A stretch of DNA of 64,000 nucleotides, taken from Bacillota bacterium (GTDB lineage Bacteria > Bacillota > Bacilli > Paenibacillales > Paenibacillaceae). Below are positions 35,055 to 43,217 of this stretch, one piece after another. The position numbers and the translations under genes are program-made. Position 1 is the first letter of the stretch; each line of letters begins with the position of its first letter. The stretch spans positions 1 through 64,000 of the forward strand of contig JAEWPC010000022.1 in NCBI GenBank assembly GCA_023460795.1, read 5' to 3'. The notes under the pieces are model-generated. The model did not search any database, was not told where the DNA came from, and saw nothing but the letters and a program-made list of their open reading frames with translations.

Positions 35055-36080
35055 TTGATTACCTATATCGGAACGGCGAATCCGGGGTTTGCTCCCTATG
35101 CGATGGAAGAGCTGCGCCGCCGAGTGCGCGGGACGAAAGTGTCGAGCGTCGCGGCGGGAGAGACGTTAAGCTTCACGTCCGGAGATCATGAACCGGAGCA
35201 ATTATTGAAGGAGCTTCGCAAGGACGAACCTGTATTCTTGCGGCATCTGTTCCCTGTAGAAGCTGAGACGGCTGTCAGCGGCGACGAGGAGCTGACGGCT
35301 GCCACGCTGCGGGATTATGCGGCGCAGCTGGCTGATCGGGTACGCGGCAAGAAGGTTGCCATTCAAATCAGGAAGGCGCAAGACAGCCCGTTCCCGTTCG
35401 GTTCGGCGGAAGCGAGAGACGTCATGGCGGAAGTCGTTCGCGAGCTAGGCGGCGAGGTCGTCGCACGGGATTCGGATTGGATCGTCTCCGTCTATTCGAC
35501 GCGCAAAGGGATGTTCATGGGCTGCTCGACGCCTAAAGACAACTTGTCCGATTGGCCGGGGGGCGCCGTTCGTTTCCGCAGGGACGAAGCGCTGATCTCT
35601 CGCGCGGCGTTCAAGCTGCTGGAAGCGGAGAAGGCGTTCGGACTGCCGCTTGACCGGTTCACGAACGCGCTGGACCTCGGCGCGGCACCCGGCGGTTGGA
35701 CGTCGGTGCTGCTCGAGCGAGGCATGAAGGTGACGGCGGTCGACCCGGCCGAGATGGACGAGTCGCTGGCGCTGCATCCGAGGTTGAGACATATCCGGAA
35801 GAACGCCGCCGAGCTGTCTTTCGCTCCGGGAACGTTCGATCTGCTCGTCTGCGACATGAGCTGGGATCCGTATCATACGTGCCGGATCGTCTCGGGCTTG
35901 TCGTCCGCGCTGTCGGCGGGCGGCTCGGGCATTATTACGCTGAAGCTTATGTACCGCAAGCCGTTCCAGAGCATCCAGGACTTGACCGAGGCGTATTCGG
36001 AGCATTTCGAGATTCGCAAGGTCAAGCAGTTGTTCCACAACCGCGAAGAGGTTACAATGTGGGTAAGGCGGAAGCCTTAA
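35055..36080 (+). CDS. RlmM/FtsJ-like SAM-dependent 2'-O-methyltransferase
   Basis: The 341-residue protein has an N-terminal THUMP-like segment (about 1-140) and a Rossmann methyltransferase domain: LDLGAAPGGWTSVL near residue 199 (SAM site), DPAEMD, CDMSWDP near 268 and ITLKLMY near 295. With the lysine in SRAAFKLLE these make a K-D-K-type tetrad typical of ribose 2'-O-methyltransferases. The target RNA is unknown. The start is TTG 35055, with GGAAGAGGAA upstream. It ends the operon. Confidence 0.83.
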   Translation: MITYIGTANPGFAPYAMEELRRRVRGTKVSSVAAGETLSFTSGDHEPEQLLKELRKDEPVFLRHLFPVEAETAVSGDEELTAATLRDYAAQLADRVRGKKVAIQIRKAQDSPFPFGSAEARDVMAEVVRELGGEVVARDSDWIVSVYSTRKGMFMGCSTPKDNLSDWPGGAVRFRRDEALISRAAFKLLEAEKAFGLPLDRFTNALDLGAAPGGWTSVLLERGMKVTAVDPAEMDESLALHPRLRHIRKNAAELSFAPGTFDLLVCDMSWDPYHTCRIVSGLSSALSAGGSGIITLKLMYRKPFQSIQDLTEAYSEHFEIRKVKQLFHNREEVTMWVRRKP

Positions 36081-36103
36081 TCGGATAGATCGACCGGGAA
36101 AGC

Positions 36104-36160
36104 ATCCCGCACCGAAGCGTGCCTAGCCATAGGCGATACGCTTGGCGTGCGGGATTTTTT
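36104..36160 (+). terminator. intrinsic terminator after the methyltransferase gene
   Basis: ATCCCGCAC-GAAGCGT pairs with ACGCTT-GCGTGCGGGAT, a stem of about 17 bp, followed by TTTTTT. Confidence 0.88.
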
Positions 36161-36197
36161 GCGTGGTTTCGCAGCCGGAACGATTGGCGGATCGGCG

Positions 36198-36389
36198 TAA
36201 TAGCGGTACTCCGTTCCGTTATTGGACGGGATATCGCCTCGTTCTACGCAATAGCGGAACCCAGTTCCGTTAACTTAGCCTTGCTTGCCTGGTCTAGTCG
36301 AAAAACGGCGCAATAGCGGAACTCCGTTCCGTTATCGTATTGAAAATACGCCCACAGAGGCGTAATAGCGGAACTCCGTTCCGTTAACA
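36198..36389. repeat. four-palindrome intergenic element T
   Basis: Four copies of a palindrome AATAGCGGAAC-TCC-GTTCCGTTA start at 36199, 36250, 36312 and 36364, spaced 51, 62 and 52 bp. Copy 1 has GGTAC in place of GGAAC and copy 2 has CCA in the centre. Unlike element R, all copies share one orientation, though the motif is almost symmetric. The spacers differ. It lies between a terminator and the kinase gene's ribosome site. The 338 bp between the two genes hold only the terminator and this element. Confidence 0.93.
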
Positions 36390-36418
36390 AGGTTAATGTC
36401 ATGGGGGAGGATGTAGAT

Positions 36419-38032
36419 ATGGAAGCAATCGGACAGTTCGGAGCAGGCGAGTTATTCGCGGGTCGGTACCGTATCGGGATGCAGATCGGCAAAGGCGGGA
36501 TGGGAAGAGTCTACCTTGCCGAGGATATGCGGCTGAACGGGAAGTTGGTCGCGCTAAAGCTAACGAAACCGCTGCCGGAGGAGAGAGATGCGTTCGTGTC
36601 GGAAGCGAAGCTCATGTGCGGCTTGGCCCATCCGCATCTGCCGGCGATCGTCGATTATTATCCGCCGGATGCGAACGGTCTTGCTTGTATCGTCATGGAC
36701 TATATTGCCGGCGATACGCTCGCCGAGCGGTTCGAGCGCTTCGGCTTGAGGCTGCCTTTTCAACTCGTGCTGAAATACCTTATCCAGCTATGCGACGTGC
36801 TTGCTTATTTGCATGCCCAATCCCCGCCGATCGTCTTCCGGGACTTGAAACCGTCCAACGTATTGATCGACCGGAACGATCAAACGATGCTAGTCGATTT
36901 CGGCATTGCCCGTCGCTATCGTCCCGGCGAGACATCCGATACGGTGCAGCTAGGCACGCCGGGTTTCGCGGCGCCAGAGCAGCTTCGGAACGAACAGAGC
37001 GATGCGCGTACCGATCTGTACGCTCTGGGGGCGCTGGCTTATTTCTTGTTGTCCGGCGGACGCTTCGCCATGCGGCATCGAGGAAGCATGCGTTCGGCGT
37101 TGCAGGGAGACGTGCCGGGAACGTTCATCGTTCTGTTGGATCGGTTGCTATCGTCCGATCCGAGCATGCGGCCGCAGTCGGCGGAACAGCTTCGAGAAGA
37201 ATTGATAGGTGTTATGCCAGAGAGCGATCAAATGTACGGAACCAACGCGGATACGGAGAACGTGTACGGCAATCCCTCGAAGAGTTCGGAAGGAGTCATC
37301 GTCGTAGCGATCGCATCGGCATATCCGGGTGCGGGAGCAACATTCACGGCGCTTGCCGCGTCTGCGGCATTGAGTCGATCCGGCATCTCTCACGCGTTAG
37401 TCGAATGTCCCGGCATCGTCGATGAGGATGAGCTGTATACGTTGCTCGACGGGGAGAAGCGCAGGCCGAGAGGGGCCGTGTTCGCGGACGTGTCAGGATT
37501 GCAGCCATCGACGCCAGTCTGGCGGGAAGGAGCTGCTGCCTATTATCCGATCGATCCGAGCAAGCTTGCAGCCAGCGAAGAGCTTGGCCCAACGTTCTCG
37601 CAGTGGCTGCGCAGGCTCGGCGTGCCGATCGTGCTGCTCGACGTGTCCAGCCGGTGGACGAGCTCCAAGACGCTAGATTGGCTGCGCCATTCGGTCGATC
37701 GGATCTGGATGGTAGCGGACTGCTTCCCGGCGAAATGGACGAAGCGCAGACAAGATGCTTGCATCTCGCTGCAGGCCGTCGGCGGCAAGGAGGGCGGGAG
37801 GCGGATCGCCTTCGACTGGATTGCCAACCGCGATCAAGCTTTCTCTAGCCGTCAAGCATGGTTAGAGTTGTTCCCAGGGAAACCGGCAGCTCTAATTCCT
37901 CAAGTAGACATCGGCTCTATGCTTGCGGCACTGTGGAAGGGACAAGGGATGCCTGAAGATCGGAAGACCGCACAATCGATAGATGCATCGCTCAAGAGGC
38001 TGTTGGTCGAGCTTGTGAAGGCAATCGGTTGA
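36419..38032 (+). CDS. Ser/Thr protein kinase fused to a CpaE/MinD-like P-loop domain
   Basis: The 537-residue protein has a Hanks-type kinase domain at about 17-265: Gly-loop GKGGMG (24-29), K47, E63, catalytic loop F140-R-D142 with Phe in place of the usual His, DFG at 160-162 and APEQ at 185-188. After a linker, about 293-537 looks like a MinD/CpaE-type ATPase: strand VVAIASA, loop PGAGATFTA (303-311) lacking the P-loop lysine, then LVECPG and later LLDVSS. No transmembrane helix is seen. ATG 36419 is chosen because GGGGGAGG lies 8 bases upstream; the earlier ATG 36401 precedes that site. Confidence 0.85.
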   Translation: MEAIGQFGAGELFAGRYRIGMQIGKGGMGRVYLAEDMRLNGKLVALKLTKPLPEERDAFVSEAKLMCGLAHPHLPAIVDYYPPDANGLACIVMDYIAGDTLAERFERFGLRLPFQLVLKYLIQLCDVLAYLHAQSPPIVFRDLKPSNVLIDRNDQTMLVDFGIARRYRPGETSDTVQLGTPGFAAPEQLRNEQSDARTDLYALGALAYFLLSGGRFAMRHRGSMRSALQGDVPGTFIVLLDRLLSSDPSMRPQSAEQLREELIGVMPESDQMYGTNADTENVYGNPSKSSEGVIVVAIASAYPGAGATFTALAASAALSRSGISHALVECPGIVDEDELYTLLDGEKRRPRGAVFADVSGLQPSTPVWREGAAAYYPIDPSKLAASEELGPTFSQWLRRLGVPIVLLDVSSRWTSSKTLDWLRHSVDRIWMVADCFPAKWTKRRQDACISLQAVGGKEGGRRIAFDWIANRDQAFSSRQAWLELFPGKPAALIPQVDIGSMLAALWKGQGMPEDRKTAQSIDASLKRLLVELVKAIG

Positions 38033-38064
38033 TGCCGTCGCGTTTTTCGCAACTTTGACAGCCA

Positions 38065-38073
38065 TGGTACAAT
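38065..38073 (+). promoter_or_regulatory. candidate extended -10 promoter of chrA
   Basis: TGGTACAAT fits TG-N-TATAAT with one change and lies about 165 bp before chrA, leaving a structured leader. No good -35 is seen. Confidence 0.4.
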
Positions 38074-38157
38074 AAGAGGGACAATCGCATTAGGTCAACT
38101 CGCCGCGCAAGGCCTCAAGTAGTAAAATTTTCGTTCGAAAAATCGCCGTTATCGAGA

Positions 38158-38178
38158 GTTGTACGAAACTCGTACAAC
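38158..38178. promoter_or_regulatory. perfect hairpin in the chrA leader
   Basis: GTTGTACGA and TCGTACAAC are a perfect 9-bp inverted repeat around three bases. No T run follows, so it is more likely an operator or leader structure than a terminator. A smaller palindrome, TTTTCG-TT-CGAAAA, lies about 20 bp before it. Confidence 0.7.
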
Positions 38179-38237
38179 GCGGCGCAACAAGCGCCATCGC
38201 ATTGTCGTCAGTCGCTATAGACAAGGGAGAGCATAAG

Positions 38238-39428
38238 ATGGCTCGCAGTCTCTATCGCCCGCTCGAAGCGGGGTTAACCGCGCTGAAGCTCGGGTTGACT
38301 TCGTTCGGCGGCCCCGTCGCACACATCGGTTATTTCCGGCGCGAATTCGTAGACCGCAAGGGATGGCTTTCTAACGAGTCATTCGCGGAATTGACCGCGT
38401 TATGCCAGTTTCTACCCGGACCGGCCAGCAGCCAGCTCGGGATTGCCGTCGGTATACGACGGGCCGGCTTTCTGGGCGGGATCGCCGCTTGGCTCGGCTT
38501 TACGATTCCTTCGGCGCTGTTGCTGGTCTTGTTCGCCCTATCCATGAACAACAATGCCTTCGCCGATGCCGGCTGGCTTCACGGACTGAAGCTGGCGGCC
38601 GTGGCCGTCGTCGCGCAAGCGGTATGGAGCATGGGGCGTACGCTGACGCCCGACCGAACCCGAATCTCCATGGCCGCTCTTACCGCCGTCATCGCTTTAT
38701 GGTGGCCGGGAGCGCTCGGACAGATCGTACCGCTGATATTATGCGGTATCGTCGGAGCTTTTTTCATCCAACCTAATCCATTAGCGGACGAACCTCATTC
38801 GCCGGATACCGGCATGAAGTCAACGCCTGCGGTCATATGCCTGCTCCTATTCGTCGTCCTGCTTGTCGCGCTGCCTTTGCTCGCTTCTTGGCATCCTAAC
38901 ATTATGGTGGAGCTGGCGGATATCGGTTATCGCGCAGGTTCGCTCGTATTCGGCGGCGGACACGTCGTACTGCCGATGCTGCACGAGGAGATGGTCCCGC
39001 AGGGCATCGTAAGCGAGCAGCAATTTCTGGCCGGTTATGGTGCGGCGCAAGCGGTTCCCGGTCCGCTGTTCACGTTCTCGGCTTATCTCGGAGCCGTATC
39101 CGCGCCTGGAGGCGAAGGCGTTCTCCGCGCGGTCGTCATGCTCTTATTCATTTTTCTGCCGTCTTTCCTGCTTGTCGCGGGAGTATTGCCGTTCTGGTCG
39201 AAGCTTCGCGGGCATCTTCGCACGCGGGCAGCCGTCGCGGGCGTCAATGCCGCGGTCGTCGGTGTGCTGCTTGCCGCACTGTACACGCCTGTATTTACTA
39301 GCACGGTAGAGGGTGCAACGGATTTTACGTTCGTTATCATCGGCTTCGTCCTGCTCTCAAGCTGGCGCTGCCCCCCGTGGTTAATCGTCCTGTTAGCAGC
39401 CGTCTGCGGCTGGATCGTATATTCGTGA
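38238..39428 (+). CDS. chrA: chromate transporter ChrA, two-domain form
   Basis: The 396-residue membrane protein has two homologous CHR domains in tandem: SFGGPVAHIGYF with FLPGPASSQ in the first, and VFGGGHVVLP with AVPGPLFTFSAYLG in the second. About 10-12 transmembrane helices are visible. The family exports chromate with proton exchange, though members in soil Firmicutes may carry other oxyanions. ATG 38238 is chosen with AGGGAGA 8 bases upstream. No chrB or other chromate gene is nearby. A two-component system follows after 10 bp. Confidence 0.9.
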   Translation: MARSLYRPLEAGLTALKLGLTSFGGPVAHIGYFRREFVDRKGWLSNESFAELTALCQFLPGPASSQLGIAVGIRRAGFLGGIAAWLGFTIPSALLLVLFALSMNNNAFADAGWLHGLKLAAVAVVAQAVWSMGRTLTPDRTRISMAALTAVIALWWPGALGQIVPLILCGIVGAFFIQPNPLADEPHSPDTGMKSTPAVICLLLFVVLLVALPLLASWHPNIMVELADIGYRAGSLVFGGGHVVLPMLHEEMVPQGIVSEQQFLAGYGAAQAVPGPLFTFSAYLGAVSAPGGEGVLRAVVMLLFIFLPSFLLVAGVLPFWSKLRGHLRTRAAVAGVNAAVVGVLLAALYTPVFTSTVEGATDFTFVIIGFVLLSSWRCPPWLIVLLAAVCGWIVYS

Positions 39429-39438
39429 GGTGAACGAA

Positions 39439-40137
39439 ATGAACAACGAGAAAATACTAATCATTGAAGACGAGGATTCGATCGCGAGAATATTGCAGCT
39501 GGAGCTGGAGCACGAAAGCTATACCGTCGGTCGCGCCGCGGACGGCCGCACCGGACTCGAGATGGCGGTCAGCGGCGAATGGAGTCTGATCCTGCTCGAC
39601 GTCATGCTGCCCGAGCTTAACGGAATCGAGGTGCTGCGCCGCCTTAGACAGAACGATCGCGCGGTACCGGTTATTTTGCTGACGGCAAGGGATACGGTAC
39701 CGGACAAAGTCAGCGGGTTCGAACATGGCGCGAACGATTACATTACGAAGCCTTTCGCGATGGAAGAGCTGCTCGCGCGCGTCAGAAACCTGCTGCGCAT
39801 CTTCCAAGCTTCGCGCGAAGGGGAGAGCGAGGACGTCATCAGAATCGGCGATCTGTCGATCGAACTGCTCACGCGCAAGGTGTACCGCAAAGATATTTCC
39901 ATCGATCTGACCCCGAGGGAATTCGAGCTGCTTCTTTACTTGGCTCGCCATAAAAACACGGAAAAGACGAGAGATGAAATTCTGTCGGACGTGTGGGGTT
40001 ACGAATACATCGGAGATACGAACGTCGTGGACGTCTATATCCGTTACTTGCGGCAGAAGATGGACAAGGGATACCGGCATAAGCTTCTGCACACGGTACG
40101 CGGCGTAGGTTATATGCTGAAGGAGCCGGATGCATGA
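39439..40137 (+). CDS. OmpR/PhoB-family response regulator
   Basis: The 232-residue regulator has a receiver domain with acidic pocket ED at 10-11, phosphoacceptor D54 (LLDVMLPE) and the conserved lysine in TKPF, and a C-terminal winged-helix DNA-binding domain (LTPREFELLLYLARH and YIRYLRQKM). ATG 39439 is preferred over GTG 39430 because AGGTGA is then well placed. It overlaps the kinase gene by four bases (ATGA). The signal is unknown; the order resembles ArlRS/CssRS-type pairs. Confidence 0.94.
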   Translation: MNNEKILIIEDEDSIARILQLELEHESYTVGRAADGRTGLEMAVSGEWSLILLDVMLPELNGIEVLRRLRQNDRAVPVILLTARDTVPDKVSGFEHGANDYITKPFAMEELLARVRNLLRIFQASREGESEDVIRIGDLSIELLTRKVYRKDISIDLTPREFELLLYLARHKNTEKTRDEILSDVWGYEYIGDTNVVDVYIRYLRQKMDKGYRHKLLHTVRGVGYMLKEPDA

Positions 40138-41483
40138 CACTGCGGTCGCGGTTTACGCTCTTTACCGTATTTTGGTTAATTTTCATCCTTATCCTGTATA
40201 ACATCTTCGTCTACTTCTTCGTCATTCGCGTCACGACGCGCGGAGAACTTGCTCTCATGACGAATAAAACCGATCTCGTCGTCGACTCGATACGCCAGAA
40301 GAACATGCGCGGGCTGGACGATCCGAAGTTGCTGATCGATCTATATAACGCGAACGAGATGATGCGGATCGTTACGGCGGACGGACAAGTCGTCAATCAG
40401 ATCGGCGATAGAGAGCTGCTATCGCAGCCTGCGATAGCCAGCTCGTCCATGATGAACGAGACCCGGCAGATCAACGGTCAGCGAATCATCTACTTGACCG
40501 TTCCCTTATTCGATCAAGGACGTTTCATCGGGACGATCGAGGCGGCCCGCAGACTTACGGTTCTGGACAGCTACTTGCAGATTCTAGTTGGTGCGCTAAG
40601 CGTGACGAGCATCGGCGCCGTCGTGTTCGCCATATTCGGAACGCTATGGTTCACGTCGAGACTGACGGGGCCGATCGGCCAGATGGTACAGACGATGCGG
40701 GAAATCGACCGAAGCGGCAAGTTGCAGGTCGTGAAGCTAAGCGGAAGGGAAGAGTCCGTCGAGCTCCAGCAGCTCGTACGGGCGTTCAACCAGATGATCG
40801 AGCGCTTGGATCGAACGATCGAGCATCAGAAACACTTCGTGGCCGATGCCTCTCACGAGCTGAAGACGCCGCTGACGGTCATATCCAGCTACGCGGATAT
40901 GCTGAAGAGGTGGGGAAGAGACAACGCCGAGGTACGCGACGAAGCGATCGAGGCGATCTCGAAAGAAACGCAGCGGCTGCAGAACCTCATCCGGTCGATG
41001 CTCACGCTTGCCGAAGCGGAGCAGGACGCATGGCTGAAGATGGACAGGTTCGACGTGTACGGCGTCATCCGCGAGCTGTCCGAGACGCTCGGCACGACGT
41101 TCCAGCGGGAAATCCGCGTTCATTCGGACGGCAACGTCAAGATGCGCGGGGATAAGGATAAGATCCGCCAGCTGCTTCTCATTCTGATCGACAACGCGAT
41201 CAAATACAGCAAAGAACCGATCGACGTCCGCGTACGCGCGATCAAATCCACCGTGAAGATCGAAGTGACGGATTACGGCATCGGCGTTCCCGAGCACGAA
41301 ATTCCTTACTTGTTCGAACGTTTCTATCGCGTGGACAACGCGCGCAGACGGACGACGGGAGGCAGCGGACTCGGTTTGTCCATCGCGAAGAAGATCATCG
41401 ATATGCATGAGGGTCAAGTCGAAGTATACAGCAAGCCGGGTAACGGTACGACGATCTCTATCAAGCTGCCTCGCAACCCATAG
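40134..41483 (+). CDS. membrane sensor histidine kinase with HAMP domain
   Basis: The 449-residue kinase has transmembrane helices at about 8-31 and 148-172, an extracytoplasmic sensor of about 115 residues between them, a HAMP domain (about 172-230), the HisKA domain with phospho-acceptor H241 in ADASHELKTP, and an ATPase domain with IDNAIKYS (N box), DYGIGVPE (G1) and GGSGLGLSIAK (G2). It pairs with the regulator encoded just upstream. The ArlS/CssS resemblance is a guess. Confidence 0.94.
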   Translation: MTLRSRFTLFTVFWLIFILILYNIFVYFFVIRVTTRGELALMTNKTDLVVDSIRQKNMRGLDDPKLLIDLYNANEMMRIVTADGQVVNQIGDRELLSQPAIASSSMMNETRQINGQRIIYLTVPLFDQGRFIGTIEAARRLTVLDSYLQILVGALSVTSIGAVVFAIFGTLWFTSRLTGPIGQMVQTMREIDRSGKLQVVKLSGREESVELQQLVRAFNQMIERLDRTIEHQKHFVADASHELKTPLTVISSYADMLKRWGRDNAEVRDEAIEAISKETQRLQNLIRSMLTLAEAEQDAWLKMDRFDVYGVIRELSETLGTTFQREIRVHSDGNVKMRGDKDKIRQLLLILIDNAIKYSKEPIDVRVRAIKSTVKIEVTDYGIGVPEHEIPYLFERFYRVDNARRRTTGGSGLGLSIAKKIIDMHEGQVEVYSKPGNGTTISIKLPRNP

Positions 41484-41492
41484 AACGCAAAC

Positions 41493-41536
41493 AAAACCGG
41501 CAAATTCGGACCTTCCCGAATTTGCCGGTTTTTATC
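41493..41536. terminator. bidirectional terminator between the histidine kinase and NlpC/P60 genes
   Basis: AAAACCGGCAAATTCGG and CCGAATTTGCCGGTTTT form a 17-bp stem with A and T runs at the two edges, between converging genes. Confidence 0.9.
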
Positions 41537-41565
41537 GTGCAACATTGCGTGTCCTCTAGACGTTA

Positions 41566-42051
41566 CTAGAGTACGCGACGAGCGGTAACGTAGTGAGCCT
41601 TCCAGTAGCTGGAGTTGATGCTCGAATACGTGACGCCTGGCGCTCCGTACGTGTGAAGCATCTTGCCTTTGCCGGTGTATACGCCAACGTGGCCGATCTT
41701 CTTACCCGTGCGTGCCGTCGTGAAGAAGACGAGGTCGCCTTTTTTCAGATTCGCTTTCGTTACCCGGTATCCTTTCTTCGCTTGATCGCTGGATACGCGA
41801 GGTAGCTTGATCCCGTACTTGCCGTATATATATTGAGTAAAGCTTGAACAGTCGAAGGTGGACGTTCTGCCGGATGGCGAACCGAAGCGGTACTTGACTC
41901 CGAGATATTTATTGCCTAGGCTTACGATTTTGTCAGCTTTCGTGGCAGCAGCCGCAGGCTGAGCTTGTCCAATCGCGAGGCCGGTAAAGCCGATTACCGC
42001 ACCAAGGCTGACCGTAAGCACTTTACGAACGAGCGTATGTTGAAGATTCAT
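41566..42051 (-). CDS. secreted NlpC/P60-family peptidoglycan hydrolase
   Basis: The 161-residue product has a signal peptide (about 1-36, ending AQPAAAA) and a single NlpC/P60 domain with catalytic C68 (TFDCSSF), H121 (IGHVGVY) and H133 (LHTYG). It lacks SH3 or LysM anchoring domains. ATG 42051 is chosen, with GGAGGGA 7 bases upstream; a frame opening at 42108 has no ribosome site. Its -10 candidate is TGCTATACT on the minus strand about 45 bp upstream. Confidence 0.92.
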   Translation of the reverse strand: MNLQHTLVRKVLTVSLGAVIGFTGLAIGQAQPAAAATKADKIVSLGNKYLGVKYRFGSPSGRTSTFDCSSFTQYIYGKYGIKLPRVSSDQAKKGYRVTKANLKKGDLVFFTTARTGKKIGHVGVYTGKGKMLHTYGAPGVTYSSINSSYWKAHYVTARRVL

Positions 42052-42201
42052 GTTGGAATCCCTCCGTGTAAGTGTTATTCGTGTCGCTTGCTCAACCGAG
42101 TATAGCAAACTCGCGGTTTCCTAACGTTTCCCAAAGAGAGAAAAAAGAGCGTGTACAGGGCATTTGAAACGCTTTCTTAAAAAACGATGAGAAAATTCTC
42201 A

Positions 42202-42237
42202 TAACCGAGCAAGGCGCGACAAACGCCGTCTGCTCGG
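42202..42237. promoter_or_regulatory. long hairpin in the NlpC/nitrilase intergenic region
   Basis: ACCGAGCA and TGCTCGGT enclose a second stem, GGCG/CGCC, around ACAAA. On the plus strand only GTTTTCGG follows, so terminator strength is doubtful. It lies in a 284-bp gap between divergent genes that otherwise contains a minus-strand extended -10 and, for the plus gene, a weak TTGCCG-N17-TAAGAT. Confidence 0.55.
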
Positions 42238-42335
42238 TGTTTTCGGCGTTGTCGTCGCCCACGGCGCTTGCCGAGCGTCTTCTATGTAGCTAAGATAATG
42301 AGAGAGATTAGCGTTGCAGAGAGGACGTACACCCG

Positions 42336-43193
42336 ATGAAAATGAGAGTATCAGCCGTTCAGTTTCATTTGCAGGATTGCGAGACGTTCGCCGATTTTGC
42401 AGATCAAGCGACCCATTACGTTCGCAACGCCTCTGAATACGGCTCGGAATTCGTGCTGTTTCCCGAGTTCGTGACGACGCCGCTGCTCGCGATCGGCGAC
42501 GTAGACGGCAAAGGCCGACCGATCGACAAGCTGACCGACTATACGGAATCCTATATCGCGCTGTTCAGCGGATTGGCGCAAAGCTATGGCGTCTATATCA
42601 TCGCCGGCACCCATGTGACCAAGAAAGGCGACCGGCTTCGGAATTCCGCCTACCTATTCGCTCCGGACGGCACCTATAAGACGCAGGATAAGCTGCACAT
42701 TACGCCGACGGAGGTAGAGGCTTGGAACGTAGAGCCTGGAGAAGGCGTAGAAGTGTTCGATACTCCGTTCGGAACGATCGGTTTGTTGACGTGCTACGAT
42801 ATCGAATTTCCCGAAATCGTACGCATGGTTCGGGCGAAAGGCGCCGACGTCATCTTCTGCCCGTCTTGCACGGACGATCGGCACGGGTTCTACCGCGTTC
42901 GTTATTGCTGCCATGCCCGCGCCGTCGAGAACCAAGTGTATATCGTGACGACCGGCACGGTCGGCTCGCTGCGCAAAGTCGATTTCATGAGGGCGAATTA
43001 CGGACAGGCGGCGGTCATTACGCCGAACGATATTCCGTTCCCTCCGCGCGGCATCCTATGCGAGGGGGAGATCAACGCGGATATGCTGATCACCGCGGAC
43101 TTGGACTTGTCGCTTCTGGAGGACGTTCGCAAGGCAGGCTCCGTGACGACTTGGCGAGACCGTCGTACCGATCTGTATACGGATTGGAAATAG
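42336..43193 (+). CDS. carbon-nitrogen hydrolase (nitrilase superfamily)
   Basis: The 285-residue enzyme has the nitrilase triad E44 (LFPEF), K119 (QDKLH) and C153 (LLTCYD). The family hydrolyses amides or nitriles of small molecules; substrate unknown. It is followed by a GNAT acetyltransferase gene. In B. subtilis YhcX the same two domains are joined in one protein, so the pair here probably acts together. Confidence 0.92.
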   Translation: MKMRVSAVQFHLQDCETFADFADQATHYVRNASEYGSEFVLFPEFVTTPLLAIGDVDGKGRPIDKLTDYTESYIALFSGLAQSYGVYIIAGTHVTKKGDRLRNSAYLFAPDGTYKTQDKLHITPTEVEAWNVEPGEGVEVFDTPFGTIGLLTCYDIEFPEIVRMVRAKGADVIFCPSCTDDRHGFYRVRYCCHARAVENQVYIVTTGTVGSLRKVDFMRANYGQAAVITPNDIPFPPRGILCEGEINADMLITADLDLSLLEDVRKAGSVTTWRDRRTDLYTDWK

Positions 43194-43217
43194 GCGATTA
43201 AGGGAGGCTGACGCCGC

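Noticed and set aside
42052..42335. c-di-AMP (ydaO-type) riboswitch before the NlpC/P60 gene
   Set aside because: This gene class often has one, but the conserved core sequences of that riboswitch are not visible; only a simple hairpin is present.
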